A DNA stretch of 64,000 nt from Gemmatimonadaceae bacterium (GTDB lineage: Bacteria; Gemmatimonadota; Gemmatimonadetes; Gemmatimonadales; Gemmatimonadaceae), in assembly GCA_035606695.1 (NCBI GenBank), contig DATNEW010000033.1:1-64000 (forward strand). The letters run 5' to 3'. The notes beneath the pieces were generated by a model that did not search any database, was not told the origin of the DNA, and saw nothing but the letters and a program-made list of their open reading frames with translations. Shown piece after piece: positions 42,704 through 50,892 of the stretch. Every line of letters starts with the position of its first letter. Positions within the stretch are counted from its first letter, which is position 1. The translations under genes and the position numbers were made by a program.

Positions 42704-43987
42704 TCAACGCGTCTGGCTGATCCGGCGAAAATCGTCGAAGTATGCCGGATATGTCTTGGATGTTACGCCCGGATTTCGAATTACCTGCGGCACGTCTCCA
42801 AGCGCGGCTAGCGAAAAGGCCATCGCCATTCGGTGATCGCCATACGTATCGATGACCGCGGAGGTCAGGCGGTCCGGAGGCGTGATGTGTAGATCGCCGG
42901 CTCCCTCCACGACCGTTGCTCCCACCTTCCGGAGCTCGGTTGCCATGGCCGCCAGCCTGTCAGTTTCCTTGATTCTCCAATTCCCGATCCCACGAATCGA
43001 TGTCGGCCCCGTGGCGAACAAGGCGGTGGTGGCGAGCGTCATCGCCGCATCCGGAAAATCGCGCGCATCGACGTCAATACCGTGGAGCGTGCCGCGGCTG
43101 ACTTCGACCCAATCGTCGCCGCGACGAGTGAATGCCCCCATGTCGCGGAGCGCATCGAGAAACTTCACGTCGCCCTGCGAGGTGTTTCGCTCGAGCCCGG
43201 CGACCCGAACGGTGCCACCGCGAATTGCTCCGGCCGCAAGAAAATAGGATGCGGATGACCAGTCGCCCTCGATCGAGATTCGCCCGGGCGACCGATAGGT
43301 CTGGCCTCCCTCGACGAGATACGACGACTCACCGGCAAACTGCACGTCGATACCAAACCGCTTCATGACATCGATCGTCATGGAGACGTACGGCAATGAC
43401 ACGGGGTCGTTGACGGTGTGAATCAGCGAACGGCCACGCGCCAATGGCGCGGCGAGCAACAGCGCGCTCGTGAACTGGCTCGACACGCTTCCATCGATGT
43501 GAACTTCGCCGCCATCCAGACCAGCGGCGTCGATCCGGAGCGGGGGATAGCCGGCGATCGCGAGGTATTCAATGTGTGCGCCGAGCGCGGCGAGTGCGTC
43601 GACGAGCGGACCGATGGGCCGTTCGTGCATGCGCGGATCGCCGCGCAGTGTGAAGGAGCCGGCCCCCGTCGTGAGCATGGCCGTCAGTGGGCGCATGGCG
43701 GTTCCGGCGTTTCCCAGAAAGAGATCCGCGTGGCGGACGCGAAACGGCCCGCCGACGCCCGCGATTTCCAGCGATGTCGCGTTTGGTGGTCGTCGGGTCT
43801 CTACTCCTAGATGGGCCAGCGCGTCGAGCATGCGGCTCGTGTCGTCGGCGACCAGAACGTTGTCGACCTGCGTGACTCCAACGGCGATTCCCGCGAGCAA
43901 CACGACCCGATTGGTGAGGCTCTTCGAACCGGGGACCTGAACGACACCTGCGACGGCGCGAACGGGTTCCAGGCGCAGGATTTCCAT
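42704..43987 (-). CDS. aroA: 3-phosphoshikimate 1-carboxyvinyltransferase (EPSP synthase)
   Basis: The 427-aa enzyme joins shikimate-3-phosphate and phosphoenolpyruvate in the aromatic amino acid pathway. Visible landmarks: PGSKSLTNRVVLLAGIAVG near the N-terminus with the substrate-binding Lys22, GNAGTAMRPLTA (92-103) in the phosphoenolpyruvate site, GDPRMHERPIGPLVDAL, DWSSASYFLA, RIKETDRLAAMATELRK and YGDHRMAMAFSLAAL. Length is standard and the motifs fit the class I enzymes. It stands alone, convergent with the permease fragment. The start lies at ATG 43987. Confidence 0.95.
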   Translation of the reverse strand: MEILRLEPVRAVAGVVQVPGSKSLTNRVVLLAGIAVGVTQVDNVLVADDTSRMLDALAHLGVETRRPPNATSLEIAGVGGPFRVRHADLFLGNAGTAMRPLTAMLTTGAGSFTLRGDPRMHERPIGPLVDALAALGAHIEYLAIAGYPPLRIDAAGLDGGEVHIDGSVSSQFTSALLLAAPLARGRSLIHTVNDPVSLPYVSMTIDVMKRFGIDVQFAGESSYLVEGGQTYRSPGRISIEGDWSSASYFLAAGAIRGGTVRVAGLERNTSQGDVKFLDALRDMGAFTRRGDDWVEVSRGTLHGIDVDARDFPDAAMTLATTALFATGPTSIRGIGNWRIKETDRLAAMATELRKVGATVVEGAGDLHITPPDRLTSAVIDTYGDHRMAMAFSLAALGDVPQVIRNPGVTSKTYPAYFDDFRRISQTR

Positions 43988-44138
43988 GTCGCCAGTATAA
44001 ACTACAGCGCAACATGCACCATCTGGACGAGCAGCGTTGACGGCAGCCGTCCTCTGTCGTGATTCGAGACGGCCTTGCCTTGATCCGATGCCTGTGGTCG
44101 ACTTCCGTCACTCGGCGCACGGTACTGTAAGTGATTTA

Positions 44139-44167
44139 TTGACAATATATTACACGGACCCTGTATT
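44139..44167 (+). promoter_or_regulatory. Candidate sigma-70-type promoter
   Basis: TTGACA (44139-44144), 17 bp, then TGTATT (44162-44167), in the AT-rich part of the 370-bp gap between aroA and the lipoprotein gene. It points toward the lipoprotein. The remainder of the gap has no gene. Confidence 0.5.
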
Positions 44168-44357
44168 CGGACGTTTGCGGTCCGGTGCTTGCCAATACGG
44201 AGTCGGCAAAGGGTATCGCACCGAGTAGAATCCCCGGCTTGTCAAAACGGAGTGCGCGCGTGAAATTACTTTACGTGTTAATTATTTACCTGAGTAGTTA
44301 AGAAACTTCTGTTTCCCACGCTCCGCCCCTTTTCAATCCCCCCCCGGAGAAAACCCC

Positions 44358-44894
44358 ATGTCACTCGCTTCCAAGCTCCTACCACTCGCGGTCCTCGCGA
44401 CGGCGTTCGTCGCCGCTTGCTCGGACGTCTCATCGCCCGCCCAAACCCTTTCCCCGGCCAGCGCCTCGATGGCAAAGGGCGGCACTGGCGGTGGCGGGGG
44501 TGGTGGCGGTGGTGGTGGTGGCGGCGTCACGACCAACCCGATTGTCATCACGACGCCTCCGACGGTGAACGCCTCCGGCAAGTGGTTCGGCACCACGGAC
44601 GGTCCGGACGTCGTGCACTTCTATACATACGACCTGAATCAACAGGGGTCTGGTATCGTGACCGGGTTCGGCACGATCAAGACGGGTTCGCTCACGTTGC
44701 CGACGTCGATCGTTCAGGAGCCGATCATCGGTACGGTGAACGGGGACACCCTCACGATGTACGTCGGCGTCTTGAGCTGCACGCCGGCGACGTGCGTGAT
44801 GACGCCTTTCTTCCGCGGCATCGTTTCCGGCACGTCGATCGACGGCAAGTTCCTGAACGGCGGTGTCTCGCCGATCACGCTGGCCAAACAGTAA
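44358..44894 (+). CDS. Lipoprotein with a polyglycine linker
   Basis: A 178-aa protein with a lipoprotein signal (KLLPLAVLATAFVAACSDVS, lipobox VAAC). Residues 41-57 are almost pure glycine (GGTG followed by a run of G), then a beta-rich domain with NASGKWFGTTDGPDVVHFYT, GSGIVTGFGTIKTGSL and FLNGGVSPITLAKQ. Two Cys in LSCTPATCVM may form a disulfide. The Gly run probably acts as a flexible tether between membrane anchor and domain. Family not recognised. It is monocistronic, with its own terminator. Confidence 0.75.
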   Translation: MSLASKLLPLAVLATAFVAACSDVSSPAQTLSPASASMAKGGTGGGGGGGGGGGGGVTTNPIVITTPPTVNASGKWFGTTDGPDVVHFYTYDLNQQGSGIVTGFGTIKTGSLTLPTSIVQEPIIGTVNGDTLTMYVGVLSCTPATCVMTPFFRGIVSGTSIDGKFLNGGVSPITLAKQ

Positions 44895-44940
44895 GCCGCC
44901 GTCATCCTCATCGCTCGCGCGCGCGAAGCGAGCCGCTCAC

Positions 44941-44982
44941 AACGCCGCCGGAATCACCGATTCCGGCGGCGTTGTCATTTCT
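44941..44982 (+). terminator. Rho-independent terminator
   Basis: A perfect 15-bp stem, AACGCCGCCGGAATC (44941-44955) with its complement at 44959-44973, three-base loop ACC, followed by GTCATTTCT. It ends the lipoprotein transcript. Confidence 0.85.
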
Positions 44983-45108
44983 CACGAAACGATCGCGAGC
45001 GATCGCGAACCAACTCCGGCATGAAGTCGGCCGGTCTCGCCCTGACCGCTCCGGGAAAAGCAGACGTTGATTCGGATAACCGCGAGCGCGCGCGACGCCG
45101 TGCGCAAT

Positions 45109-46263
45109 TTAGTGTGTCTTGACGGTTCCCACGATCGGATCGGTCATGTCCTGGACCATGAGCGCGAATGCGTCCATCGGCACGCCGTGTACGGCATGCG
45201 TTCCGTTCCAGGTTCCCTCGCCGCTGCAGTCGCTCACCGGATTCAGACTATACGCGGCGACCTGCGACGGCGACGTGAAGTGAGCGAAATACAGCGCACC
45301 GAGCGGGCCCGCCGGGACGTCGAACGCCGTGCACAGCCACGCTGAAACGGCGGTCTGCGGAAAGTTGATGAAGACGGATCCATCCCGGTCGACGATGCTC
45401 ATGGCGCGCAGCGCATCCAACTCGCTCGGCGTGGGAGGATGTGTCTCATCGCTGCAACTGGCGATACCCGAATATGTGCGCATCTCGTTCGCATGCATTT
45501 CGCCCAATTCCGGACTCGCCGTCCACGGACCACCCTCGGTGCACCCGAATTGACCAGCGGCACAAATCTCGATCGGTTTCGGCGGCACCTCGCACGCCTT
45601 GGACAGGTCTGAAAAGACTGGTCCGGACGAAAACATGGCCTTATCGAGATAACTGCCGGCCCCGTACCACGAGAGCGCGTAGCCCAACGCTCCGGTACCG
45701 CCGCTGTGTCCCAGGGCGCCCATTCCACCCGAGGCGCTCTGGCCGCCATGAACATTCTCATAAATGAATTTCATGAGCGTCGCCGGTCTGCATGCGGCAA
45801 CTCGCAGGTTCTTTTGCGGCAGTCCGGTGTCTTCCCAGTCCGTCGCCCATGCCAGCTGAACGATGCGATAGCCGGCATTTAAAAAACTCTCAGCAAACGT
45901 TCGCCCGTCGCGCGGACCGTGATCGAAGGGCGTCGTTCCGCCGCCTCCATCGTGCATGAGAATGGTGCCCTTCACGGCGCCCGGCGGGGTTCGGTAGCCA
46001 TACGTGACGAGGAGAGGCGCCGTCGCGGGACAACTCACGGTCGATTGAAAGCAACTGGATCCTGCGTAAAAACCAGAGGGACAGCGCGAGAGCGCGGTCG
46101 GACTGCTCGCCGTTCCCAGCGGCAAGATGCCTGAATTCGTGGAGGGAATCTCGGGTGCAGTCGCGGGCGATGACGATCCGCAGCCGGCCGCCAGGATCAA
46201 CGAAGCGAACGCCAGCAGTGAAATGGCGATGGGGTCTTTCGACAAACGTCCTCCGCTCGGCAT
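45109..46263 (-). CDS. Lipoprotein with alpha/beta-hydrolase fold
   Basis: 384 aa with a lipoprotein signal (ISLLAFASLILAAGCGSSS, lipid Cys28). The hydrolase core shows strand-turn VKGTILMHDGGGGTTPFDHG and nucleophile elbow GALGHSGGTGALGYA with Ser187, typical of the PHB depolymerase or lipase-like branch. Several Cys pairs fit an extracytoplasmic protein. It probably acts on esters outside the inner membrane; substrate unknown. Acidic and His partners of the triad cannot be fixed with certainty. Confidence 0.8.
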   Translation of the reverse strand: MPSGGRLSKDPIAISLLAFASLILAAGCGSSSPATAPEIPSTNSGILPLGTASSPTALSRCPSGFYAGSSCFQSTVSCPATAPLLVTYGYRTPPGAVKGTILMHDGGGGTTPFDHGPRDGRTFAESFLNAGYRIVQLAWATDWEDTGLPQKNLRVAACRPATLMKFIYENVHGGQSASGGMGALGHSGGTGALGYALSWYGAGSYLDKAMFSSGPVFSDLSKACEVPPKPIEICAAGQFGCTEGGPWTASPELGEMHANEMRTYSGIASCSDETHPPTPSELDALRAMSIVDRDGSVFINFPQTAVSAWLCTAFDVPAGPLGALYFAHFTSPSQVAAYSLNPVSDCSGEGTWNGTHAVHGVPMDAFALMVQDMTDPIVGTVKTH

Positions 46264-46272
46264 CGGCTGCGT

Positions 46273-46476
46273 CTAAACGTTCCCGGTCACCACCAGTGAC
46301 GAAGACGGCGGCAAAACGTTAAGGCCTCGCGGGCCTCGGCCTCCTGCGAAATCGGCTCCTTGCACAACCTGATGGTAGGACGCGAGCACTTCGTCGCACA
46401 GTTCGCGGAGGCGGAGCTTGGTGCGGCGATCCGTCGCCCGATTCGCTTGCTGAGTGGTGGTATCGGCGTGTGTCAT
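46273..46476 (-). CDS. Small hypothetical protein
   Basis: Starting from ATG 46476 (GGAAC about nine bases upstream) the 67-aa product reads MTHADTTTQQANRATDRRTK, then LRLRELCDEVLASYHQVVQG, a plausible amphipathic helix. The frame is open farther upstream to 46644. It ends 9 bp upstream of the lipoprotein hydrolase start, so the two may be one transcript. No family recognised. Confidence 0.4.
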   Translation of the reverse strand: MTHADTTTQQANRATDRRTKLRLRELCDEVLASYHQVVQGADFAGGRGPRGLNVLPPSSSLVVTGNV

Positions 46477-46740
46477 GTTGCTGGTTCCGAGGATGAGTTG
46501 TGCCGTCGTGGTCGGCTCGAGTCCCCCACCAAGGCAGAACCTGGGCCACCATTCTGCTGCGACCGAGCGTCGTACGCCTGTGCGTTCGTCGAGATCGACG
46601 ACGTCTCGAGTGAGTGGGCTATTCATTAGAAGATCCGCCGGCAATCCGCCGCATCATGCGAACGAAACACTTCCCTGAGTCGAGTGTATCTTTCGGGACG
46701 TATATGCGCACTGGGTTGGCGCATGGTGCGGAGGAGAGAC

Positions 46741-47169
46741 ATGAGGAAACTCGCAGGCACCCTCAACGTGATGCCGTCCGCTTCGCGATCGTTTTCGCGG
46801 AGCTCGCGCACGCGTGCGAACCTCCAGCACGCTGTGACGCGCCTGATCACCGGCGTTGTCGCGGTTGCCTCCCTCGTATTTGCGGCGCAAACGCTGGATC
46901 GGCCGCGTGCCGATGCTTCGCTCGACACGCTGCATTCAGTATCGCCGCCGGCGCCGTCGTCCCTCTTGCGATCGGTGCCATCCTCCCGGATCGCGCTCGA
47001 ATCGCGGTCACCGGCGCGTTCCGCGACCGGCCTCGGAGCCGCGCTGCCGGTATTCGCGCGGGCGACTTTCGCCAGCACCGTTGCGAGCAGTGCCGCCGCA
47101 GGCGCATCCGGCGCCGCCAGCGCGTCGATCATTGGTCGCGGGTACGACGCCACAGCGCCTCCGCGCTGA
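46741..47169 (+). CDS. Hypothetical exported or membrane-anchored protein
   Basis: ATG 46741 follows GGAGAGAC. The 142-aa product has a basic N-terminus, one hydrophobic helix (AVTRLITGVVAVASLVFAAQ, about residues 30-49), then a Ser/Ala/Pro-rich tail without clear structure. It may be a membrane-anchored protein or a Sec substrate with a late signal. No family recognised. It lies upstream of the UspA/cupredoxin cluster in the same direction, 159 bp before it. Confidence 0.5.
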   Translation: MRKLAGTLNVMPSASRSFSRSSRTRANLQHAVTRLITGVVAVASLVFAAQTLDRPRADASLDTLHSVSPPAPSSLLRSVPSSRIALESRSPARSATGLGAALPVFARATFASTVASSAAAGASGAASASIIGRGYDATAPPR

Positions 47170-47328
47170 GTTGATTGCTCGGCACCGCCGAGCGCGTTCC
47201 TTCTCGAATCCTGATGGGCACCGGCCTCGCGGCCTCGAATCGCGAGGAGCTCGCGGCTGCCTGTCGATCAACTCATCGCATCACGGGCGAGTCGGGGCTT
47301 GGCTGCTCCACTCGCAGGAGACGTATTC

Positions 47329-47616
47329 ATGTCAAAACATAAGAACCATCTTGCACAGTCTCACGAGGAAGACATTCCGCGCCTCGAGCCGTGGCTGTGG
47401 GTGCTGGCGAGCTCGGTCATCCCGGTTGTCCTCGCGCTGTATGCGCATTCTGGTTTTGTCATCCCCTCGATCGTGGCAACCGTCGCGCTGTTTCTCACCG
47501 GTCTCGCAATGCTTCGGCGCGACACGGTACGACGGCGTCGCGAGGAGGAATGCCAGCATCCGTTCAGGAAGGTTGGCGCGGAACCTTTCACACATCTGGA
47601 ATTGGAGGGCTTATGA
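47329..47616 (+). CDS. Small membrane protein coupled to UspA
   Basis: ATG 47329 is preceded by AGGAG. The 95-aa product has a charged N-terminus, two membrane helices (LWVLASSVIPVVLALYAHSG and IPSIVATVALFLTGLAML) and a basic cytoplasmic tail. Its stop overlaps the start of the UspA gene (ATGA at 47613-47616). Function unknown; it may anchor or regulate that stress protein. Confidence 0.7.
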   Translation: MSKHKNHLAQSHEEDIPRLEPWLWVLASSVIPVVLALYAHSGFVIPSIVATVALFLTGLAMLRRDTVRRRREEECQHPFRKVGAEPFTHLELEGL

Positions 47617-48614
47617 CTCGCGGACAACTCGCAACTCCGCGGTCGTCGCTCCCGGCGGCGACAGTGGGCACCCTTTTTTCGCGGATCATGCTGGCAATCG
47701 ACTTTGGCTCGGCATCGCTCGGCGCCGCGCGCTGGGCGACGACGTACATCGCGTCGGGTGGCGAGGCCGTGCTGATGCACGTCGCGCCGTGCGACGACGA
47801 TCTCGGGCGCGCAGACGGAGATGCAGACGGAGATGCAGACGGAGATGCAGACGGAGATCACGAGCATGGTGACGAATCAATTCGAGGAATGACGCCTGCA
47901 TTCGCCGGCGGCCTCGGGGGATTCGCGGCGACGCTCGGCGTCCGGGCCGCGAGAAACATCGTTCGCATCGGCCGCCCATCGAGCTGCCTGGCCGCGGTCA
48001 CCAATGACGTCGAAGCGCCGCTGCTTGTGCTCGGCCGGCGCATCGCGGCGAATCGTATCGGCATCGGCGAGCCGAACGTGATCGAGCGTGTCGCGCGGCG
48101 AACGAACGCATCCGTGCTGGTGGTTCCCGAGGGTACTGCCCGTGCGCCCGAGCACGTCGTGGCGGCGGTCGACGACAGTCCATTTGGACCACTCGCATTG
48201 CGCGCCGCGAGCAGGCTGGCGCGCCTTCACGAGATCCCGCTGACCGTCTTGCACGTGCTGTCGCCCGTCGTCGGCGCGTACGAGCGTGTGATTCGCTCGG
48301 CGAAGAAACTGCTCGCGTCGAACGAACATGCAACGCGGAGCGCGGGTGCGAGCCATGTGCATGTATCGCCGAACAAGGCACAGTGGCTGGTGAACCTGGG
48401 GCGTGCACACGGCGTGTTGGGTCGTGACTCGACTGAGATTGCCATGGGAGATCCGGCGCGCGAGATCACCCGCGCGGCCGCCGAGCGCGGTGCAGCGTTG
48501 GTCGTCGTCGGAATGCGCGGCTCGGATGAGGCGCCGGTCGGAAGCATCGGCTCGGTCGTGAGGGAATTGCTGACACGCGCCCCGGTGCCGGTACTGGCGG
48601 TCAACGGCATCTAG
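47613..48614 (+). CDS. Tandem-domain universal stress protein (UspA family) with an Asp-rich repeat
   Basis: The 333-aa cytoplasmic protein has two Usp domains: MLAIDFGSASLGAARWATTY opens the first and HVVAAVDDSPFGPLALRAAS the second, which ends with the nucleotide-loop-like VVVGMRGSDEAPVGSIGSVV followed by PVPVLAVNGI. Inside the first domain a four-fold repeat DADG (from 47811) adds a strongly acidic loop. It is coupled to the membrane protein upstream and lies 85 bp before the cupredoxin gene. Role probably in energy or redox stress (family knowledge). Confidence 0.85.
   Translation: MTRGQLATPRSSLPAATVGTLFSRIMLAIDFGSASLGAARWATTYIASGGEAVLMHVAPCDDDLGRADGDADGDADGDADGDHEHGDESIRGMTPAFAGGLGGFAATLGVRAARNIVRIGRPSSCLAAVTNDVEAPLLVLGRRIAANRIGIGEPNVIERVARRTNASVLVVPEGTARAPEHVVAAVDDSPFGPLALRAASRLARLHEIPLTVLHVLSPVVGAYERVIRSAKKLLASNEHATRSAGASHVHVSPNKAQWLVNLGRAHGVLGRDSTEIAMGDPAREITRAAAERGAALVVVGMRGSDEAPVGSIGSVVRELLTRAPVPVLAVNGI
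47811..47858 (+). repeat. In-frame tandem 12-bp repeat (GCAGACGGAGAT x4)
   Basis: Four perfect copies encode (Ala-Asp-Gly-Asp)4 within the UspA protein. Because the unit is a multiple of three the gene stays open. Copy number could vary between strains. Confidence 0.95.
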
Positions 48615-48699
48615 TGTCTGATTCGAGTGCCACGGCACCGACCGAGTGCGGCGCACCCGCATCCGGTCGGGGCCTGCCAACCTCCTCCAAGGGAAGACT

Positions 48700-49851
48700 G
48701 TGAACGAACCAGAATCTTCGACGGAAACTGACGCGGACGTCACGGATCGCCGGAGTTTTCTGAGCCGCGCGGCGGCGCTATCTCTCGCGATTCCCGGGAT
48801 GACGCTCGTCTCCTGTTCGACCGGTCAACAGCCGGCCGCCGATACGGCGAAGAAAGGAGCGGCGGGCAACGCGGCTTCAGGGGCGCGGCAGCCTCATAAC
48901 TCCGATAGCCGTCTCGATTCATCGCTGCTCAAGGGCGAGCATCACGGAGGCACATCCGCCACGGGGACGGCAACTCCGGGTGCTCAAAGCGTCGCATACC
49001 ATCGCTGGGATCCGGCGCTGCCGCCGGCGTCGACGAGTGGCCGAATTCAGTTGAACTGGCGCGCGCGAGAAGCCCCGGTGCGCACGTCGGACGACACCGT
49101 CATCGCCGGTTGGACGTTCGAGGGCGACATCCCGGGCCCAATCGTGCATTGCCGAGTCGGCGATACGGTCGAGTTTACGCTGACGAACGATGCCGACATT
49201 CCGCATTCCATGGATTTCCACGCCGCGCAGATCGATCCGAAGAACGCATTCAAGTCGGTGGCGAAAGGGCAGTCGGTGACATTCACGTTCACGCCAAAGT
49301 ATGCCGGCGCGTTCATGTATCATTGCGGCACGTCTCCGGTGCTCATGCACATCGGCAGCGGCATGTTCGGCTGCATTGTCGTGAGCCCGCGCGAGCCGCT
49401 GCCCGCCGCGAAAGAGTTCGTGCTCGTGCAGAACGAGTTCTATCTCGCGGAGGCGGCGAACGGCGTGCGGGCATCGGACTATCAGAAAATGCTCAACACG
49501 CTGCCGGACATCGTGTGCTTCAACGGCCGGCCGAATCAATACGTGAAAGAGCCGATCCACGTGCGAGTGGGGGATCGCGTTCGGTTCTGGGTGGTGAGCG
49601 CCGGGCCGTCACACCCGTGCAACTTCCACGTCGTCGGCGAGCAATTCGACAAGGTTTACCTGGGCGCGCCGCCCGGGAACGCGATTTCCGGCGTGCAGAC
49701 GTTCAGCATACCACCGGGCGGCGGCATGGGCTTTGAGCTCGTCTGTGATGTTCCTGGCGAGTTTCCGTTCGTGAATCACGGCTTCGGGCACGGCCAGAAG
49801 GGAGCAATTGGAATTTTGGTTGTCGACGGCGAACGCGTTCGAGTGAAATGA
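48700..49851 (+). CDS. Tat-exported NirK-like two-domain cupredoxin lipoprotein
   Basis: GTG 48700 has GGGAAG upstream. The 383-aa product has a Tat signal (DRRSFLSRAAALSLAIPG) followed by lipobox Cys39. Two cupredoxin domains resemble copper nitrite reductase: type 1 copper ligands H169, C209, H217, M222; type 2 ligands H174, H208 and, from the neighbour subunit, H310; the catalytic Asp is D172. The second catalytic His of NirK (in a xHVVFNG strand) appears to be I271 (DIVCFNG). It may be a nitrite reductase variant or another cupredoxin oxidase. It is coupled to the next UspA gene. Confidence 0.8.
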   Translation: MNEPESSTETDADVTDRRSFLSRAAALSLAIPGMTLVSCSTGQQPAADTAKKGAAGNAASGARQPHNSDSRLDSSLLKGEHHGGTSATGTATPGAQSVAYHRWDPALPPASTSGRIQLNWRAREAPVRTSDDTVIAGWTFEGDIPGPIVHCRVGDTVEFTLTNDADIPHSMDFHAAQIDPKNAFKSVAKGQSVTFTFTPKYAGAFMYHCGTSPVLMHIGSGMFGCIVVSPREPLPAAKEFVLVQNEFYLAEAANGVRASDYQKMLNTLPDIVCFNGRPNQYVKEPIHVRVGDRVRFWVVSAGPSHPCNFHVVGEQFDKVYLGAPPGNAISGVQTFSIPPGGGMGFELVCDVPGEFPFVNHGFGHGQKGAIGILVVDGERVRVK

Positions 49852-50729
49852 TGAACCTCCTTCGATTGAAAGTCGTGCTCGCCGCCATCGAGATCGACGA
49901 GACGGCGGTCACCACGCTGCGGACTGCATCCGCGCTCGCCGCTGCCGCCGGGGCGCGACTCGACCTGGTGCACGTAGTGCACGCGGCGCGCGACGACGAT
50001 GCGCGTGAATCGAAGAAGCGAGGCGAGCAAGCCGTGCGCGGGCTGCTCAGTCGCGCAGGAATTGACGTCGACAACACGCCCCTGCACGTGCTCGCCGGCG
50101 ACGCGGCGCATTCGATTCGCGTACTCGCGGACAAGATCCGCGCCGACGTCGTCGTGCTCGGACCGCACCGACAAGAAATCGATCGCGGGAACAGATTGGG
50201 AAGCACCGCACTGGCGATCGTCACGGCGTCGTGGGCGCCGTGCCTGATCGTCACCGAGAGGATGCGCCTGCCGCTCGAGCGCGTGCTCGTGCCGGTGGAC
50301 TTGTCGGACACCGCTCGGGGAGCGCTGGTGGTCGGGTTGTCGTGGGCATCGGCGCTTCGGTCGCAGAGGAGCGACACCGATCCTGGTGTCCGCTTGACGG
50401 CGCTGTACGCCGATCAGTCGTCCAGCGAACGCGGAACGGCGCCGGTCCCTCAGCTCGAGGCCGAGTTGATGCACGTTCGCGCCGCTGCCGGAACGTGGTC
50501 CGGCGTCGCGATCGAGGGCCCCGAAATCGTGCCCGGCGATCCCGCGACGGTCATCGCCGCATACGCAACCGAACAACCGGTCGGTCTGATTGTCATGGGG
50601 ACACGCGGACTCGGACTCGACACGCCGGGACGACTCGGGTCGGTTGCAGGCGATGTCGCCAACCGCGTCGACACACCGATCCTCCTCGTACCGCCGGCGG
50701 TGTGGCAGGCGCACGCCGATGCGTGGTGA
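49848..50729 (+). CDS. Tandem-domain universal stress protein
   Basis: 293 aa, start overlapping the cupredoxin stop. Two Usp domains: KVVLAAIEIDETAVTTLRTA first, LERVLVPVDLSDTARGALVV second, the latter ending LIVMGTRGLGLDTPGRLGSV and DTPILLVPPAVWQAHADAW with the ATP-loop pattern G-2x-G-9x-G. It closely resembles the minus-strand gene at 53175, including the VPPAVW tail. Cytoplasmic; coexpressed with the periplasmic cupredoxin, which suggests a common trigger such as low oxygen or nitrosative stress (inference). Confidence 0.87.
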   Translation: MMNLLRLKVVLAAIEIDETAVTTLRTASALAAAAGARLDLVHVVHAARDDDARESKKRGEQAVRGLLSRAGIDVDNTPLHVLAGDAAHSIRVLADKIRADVVVLGPHRQEIDRGNRLGSTALAIVTASWAPCLIVTERMRLPLERVLVPVDLSDTARGALVVGLSWASALRSQRSDTDPGVRLTALYADQSSSERGTAPVPQLEAELMHVRAAAGTWSGVAIEGPEIVPGDPATVIAAYATEQPVGLIVMGTRGLGLDTPGRLGSVAGDVANRVDTPILLVPPAVWQAHADAW

Positions 50730-50892
50730 GATGCTGTTCAAAGATTCGAATATTTGCCGTCTGCTCATGCCACACAAGCATGCCGGACGTGCGTGACGAA
50801 CGCGCGGGTCGTATGTTCGGCCATGGCCTTTCTGCGGACACCGCGAGACCGCGCCGGCCTGCTCATCCTCGTGTTGCCCCATCATACGCTCA

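Noticed and set aside
48700-49851. Denitrification operon
   Set aside because: No nor, nos or Nnr-type genes nearby; neighbours are stress proteins, and one catalytic position of NirK looks changed.
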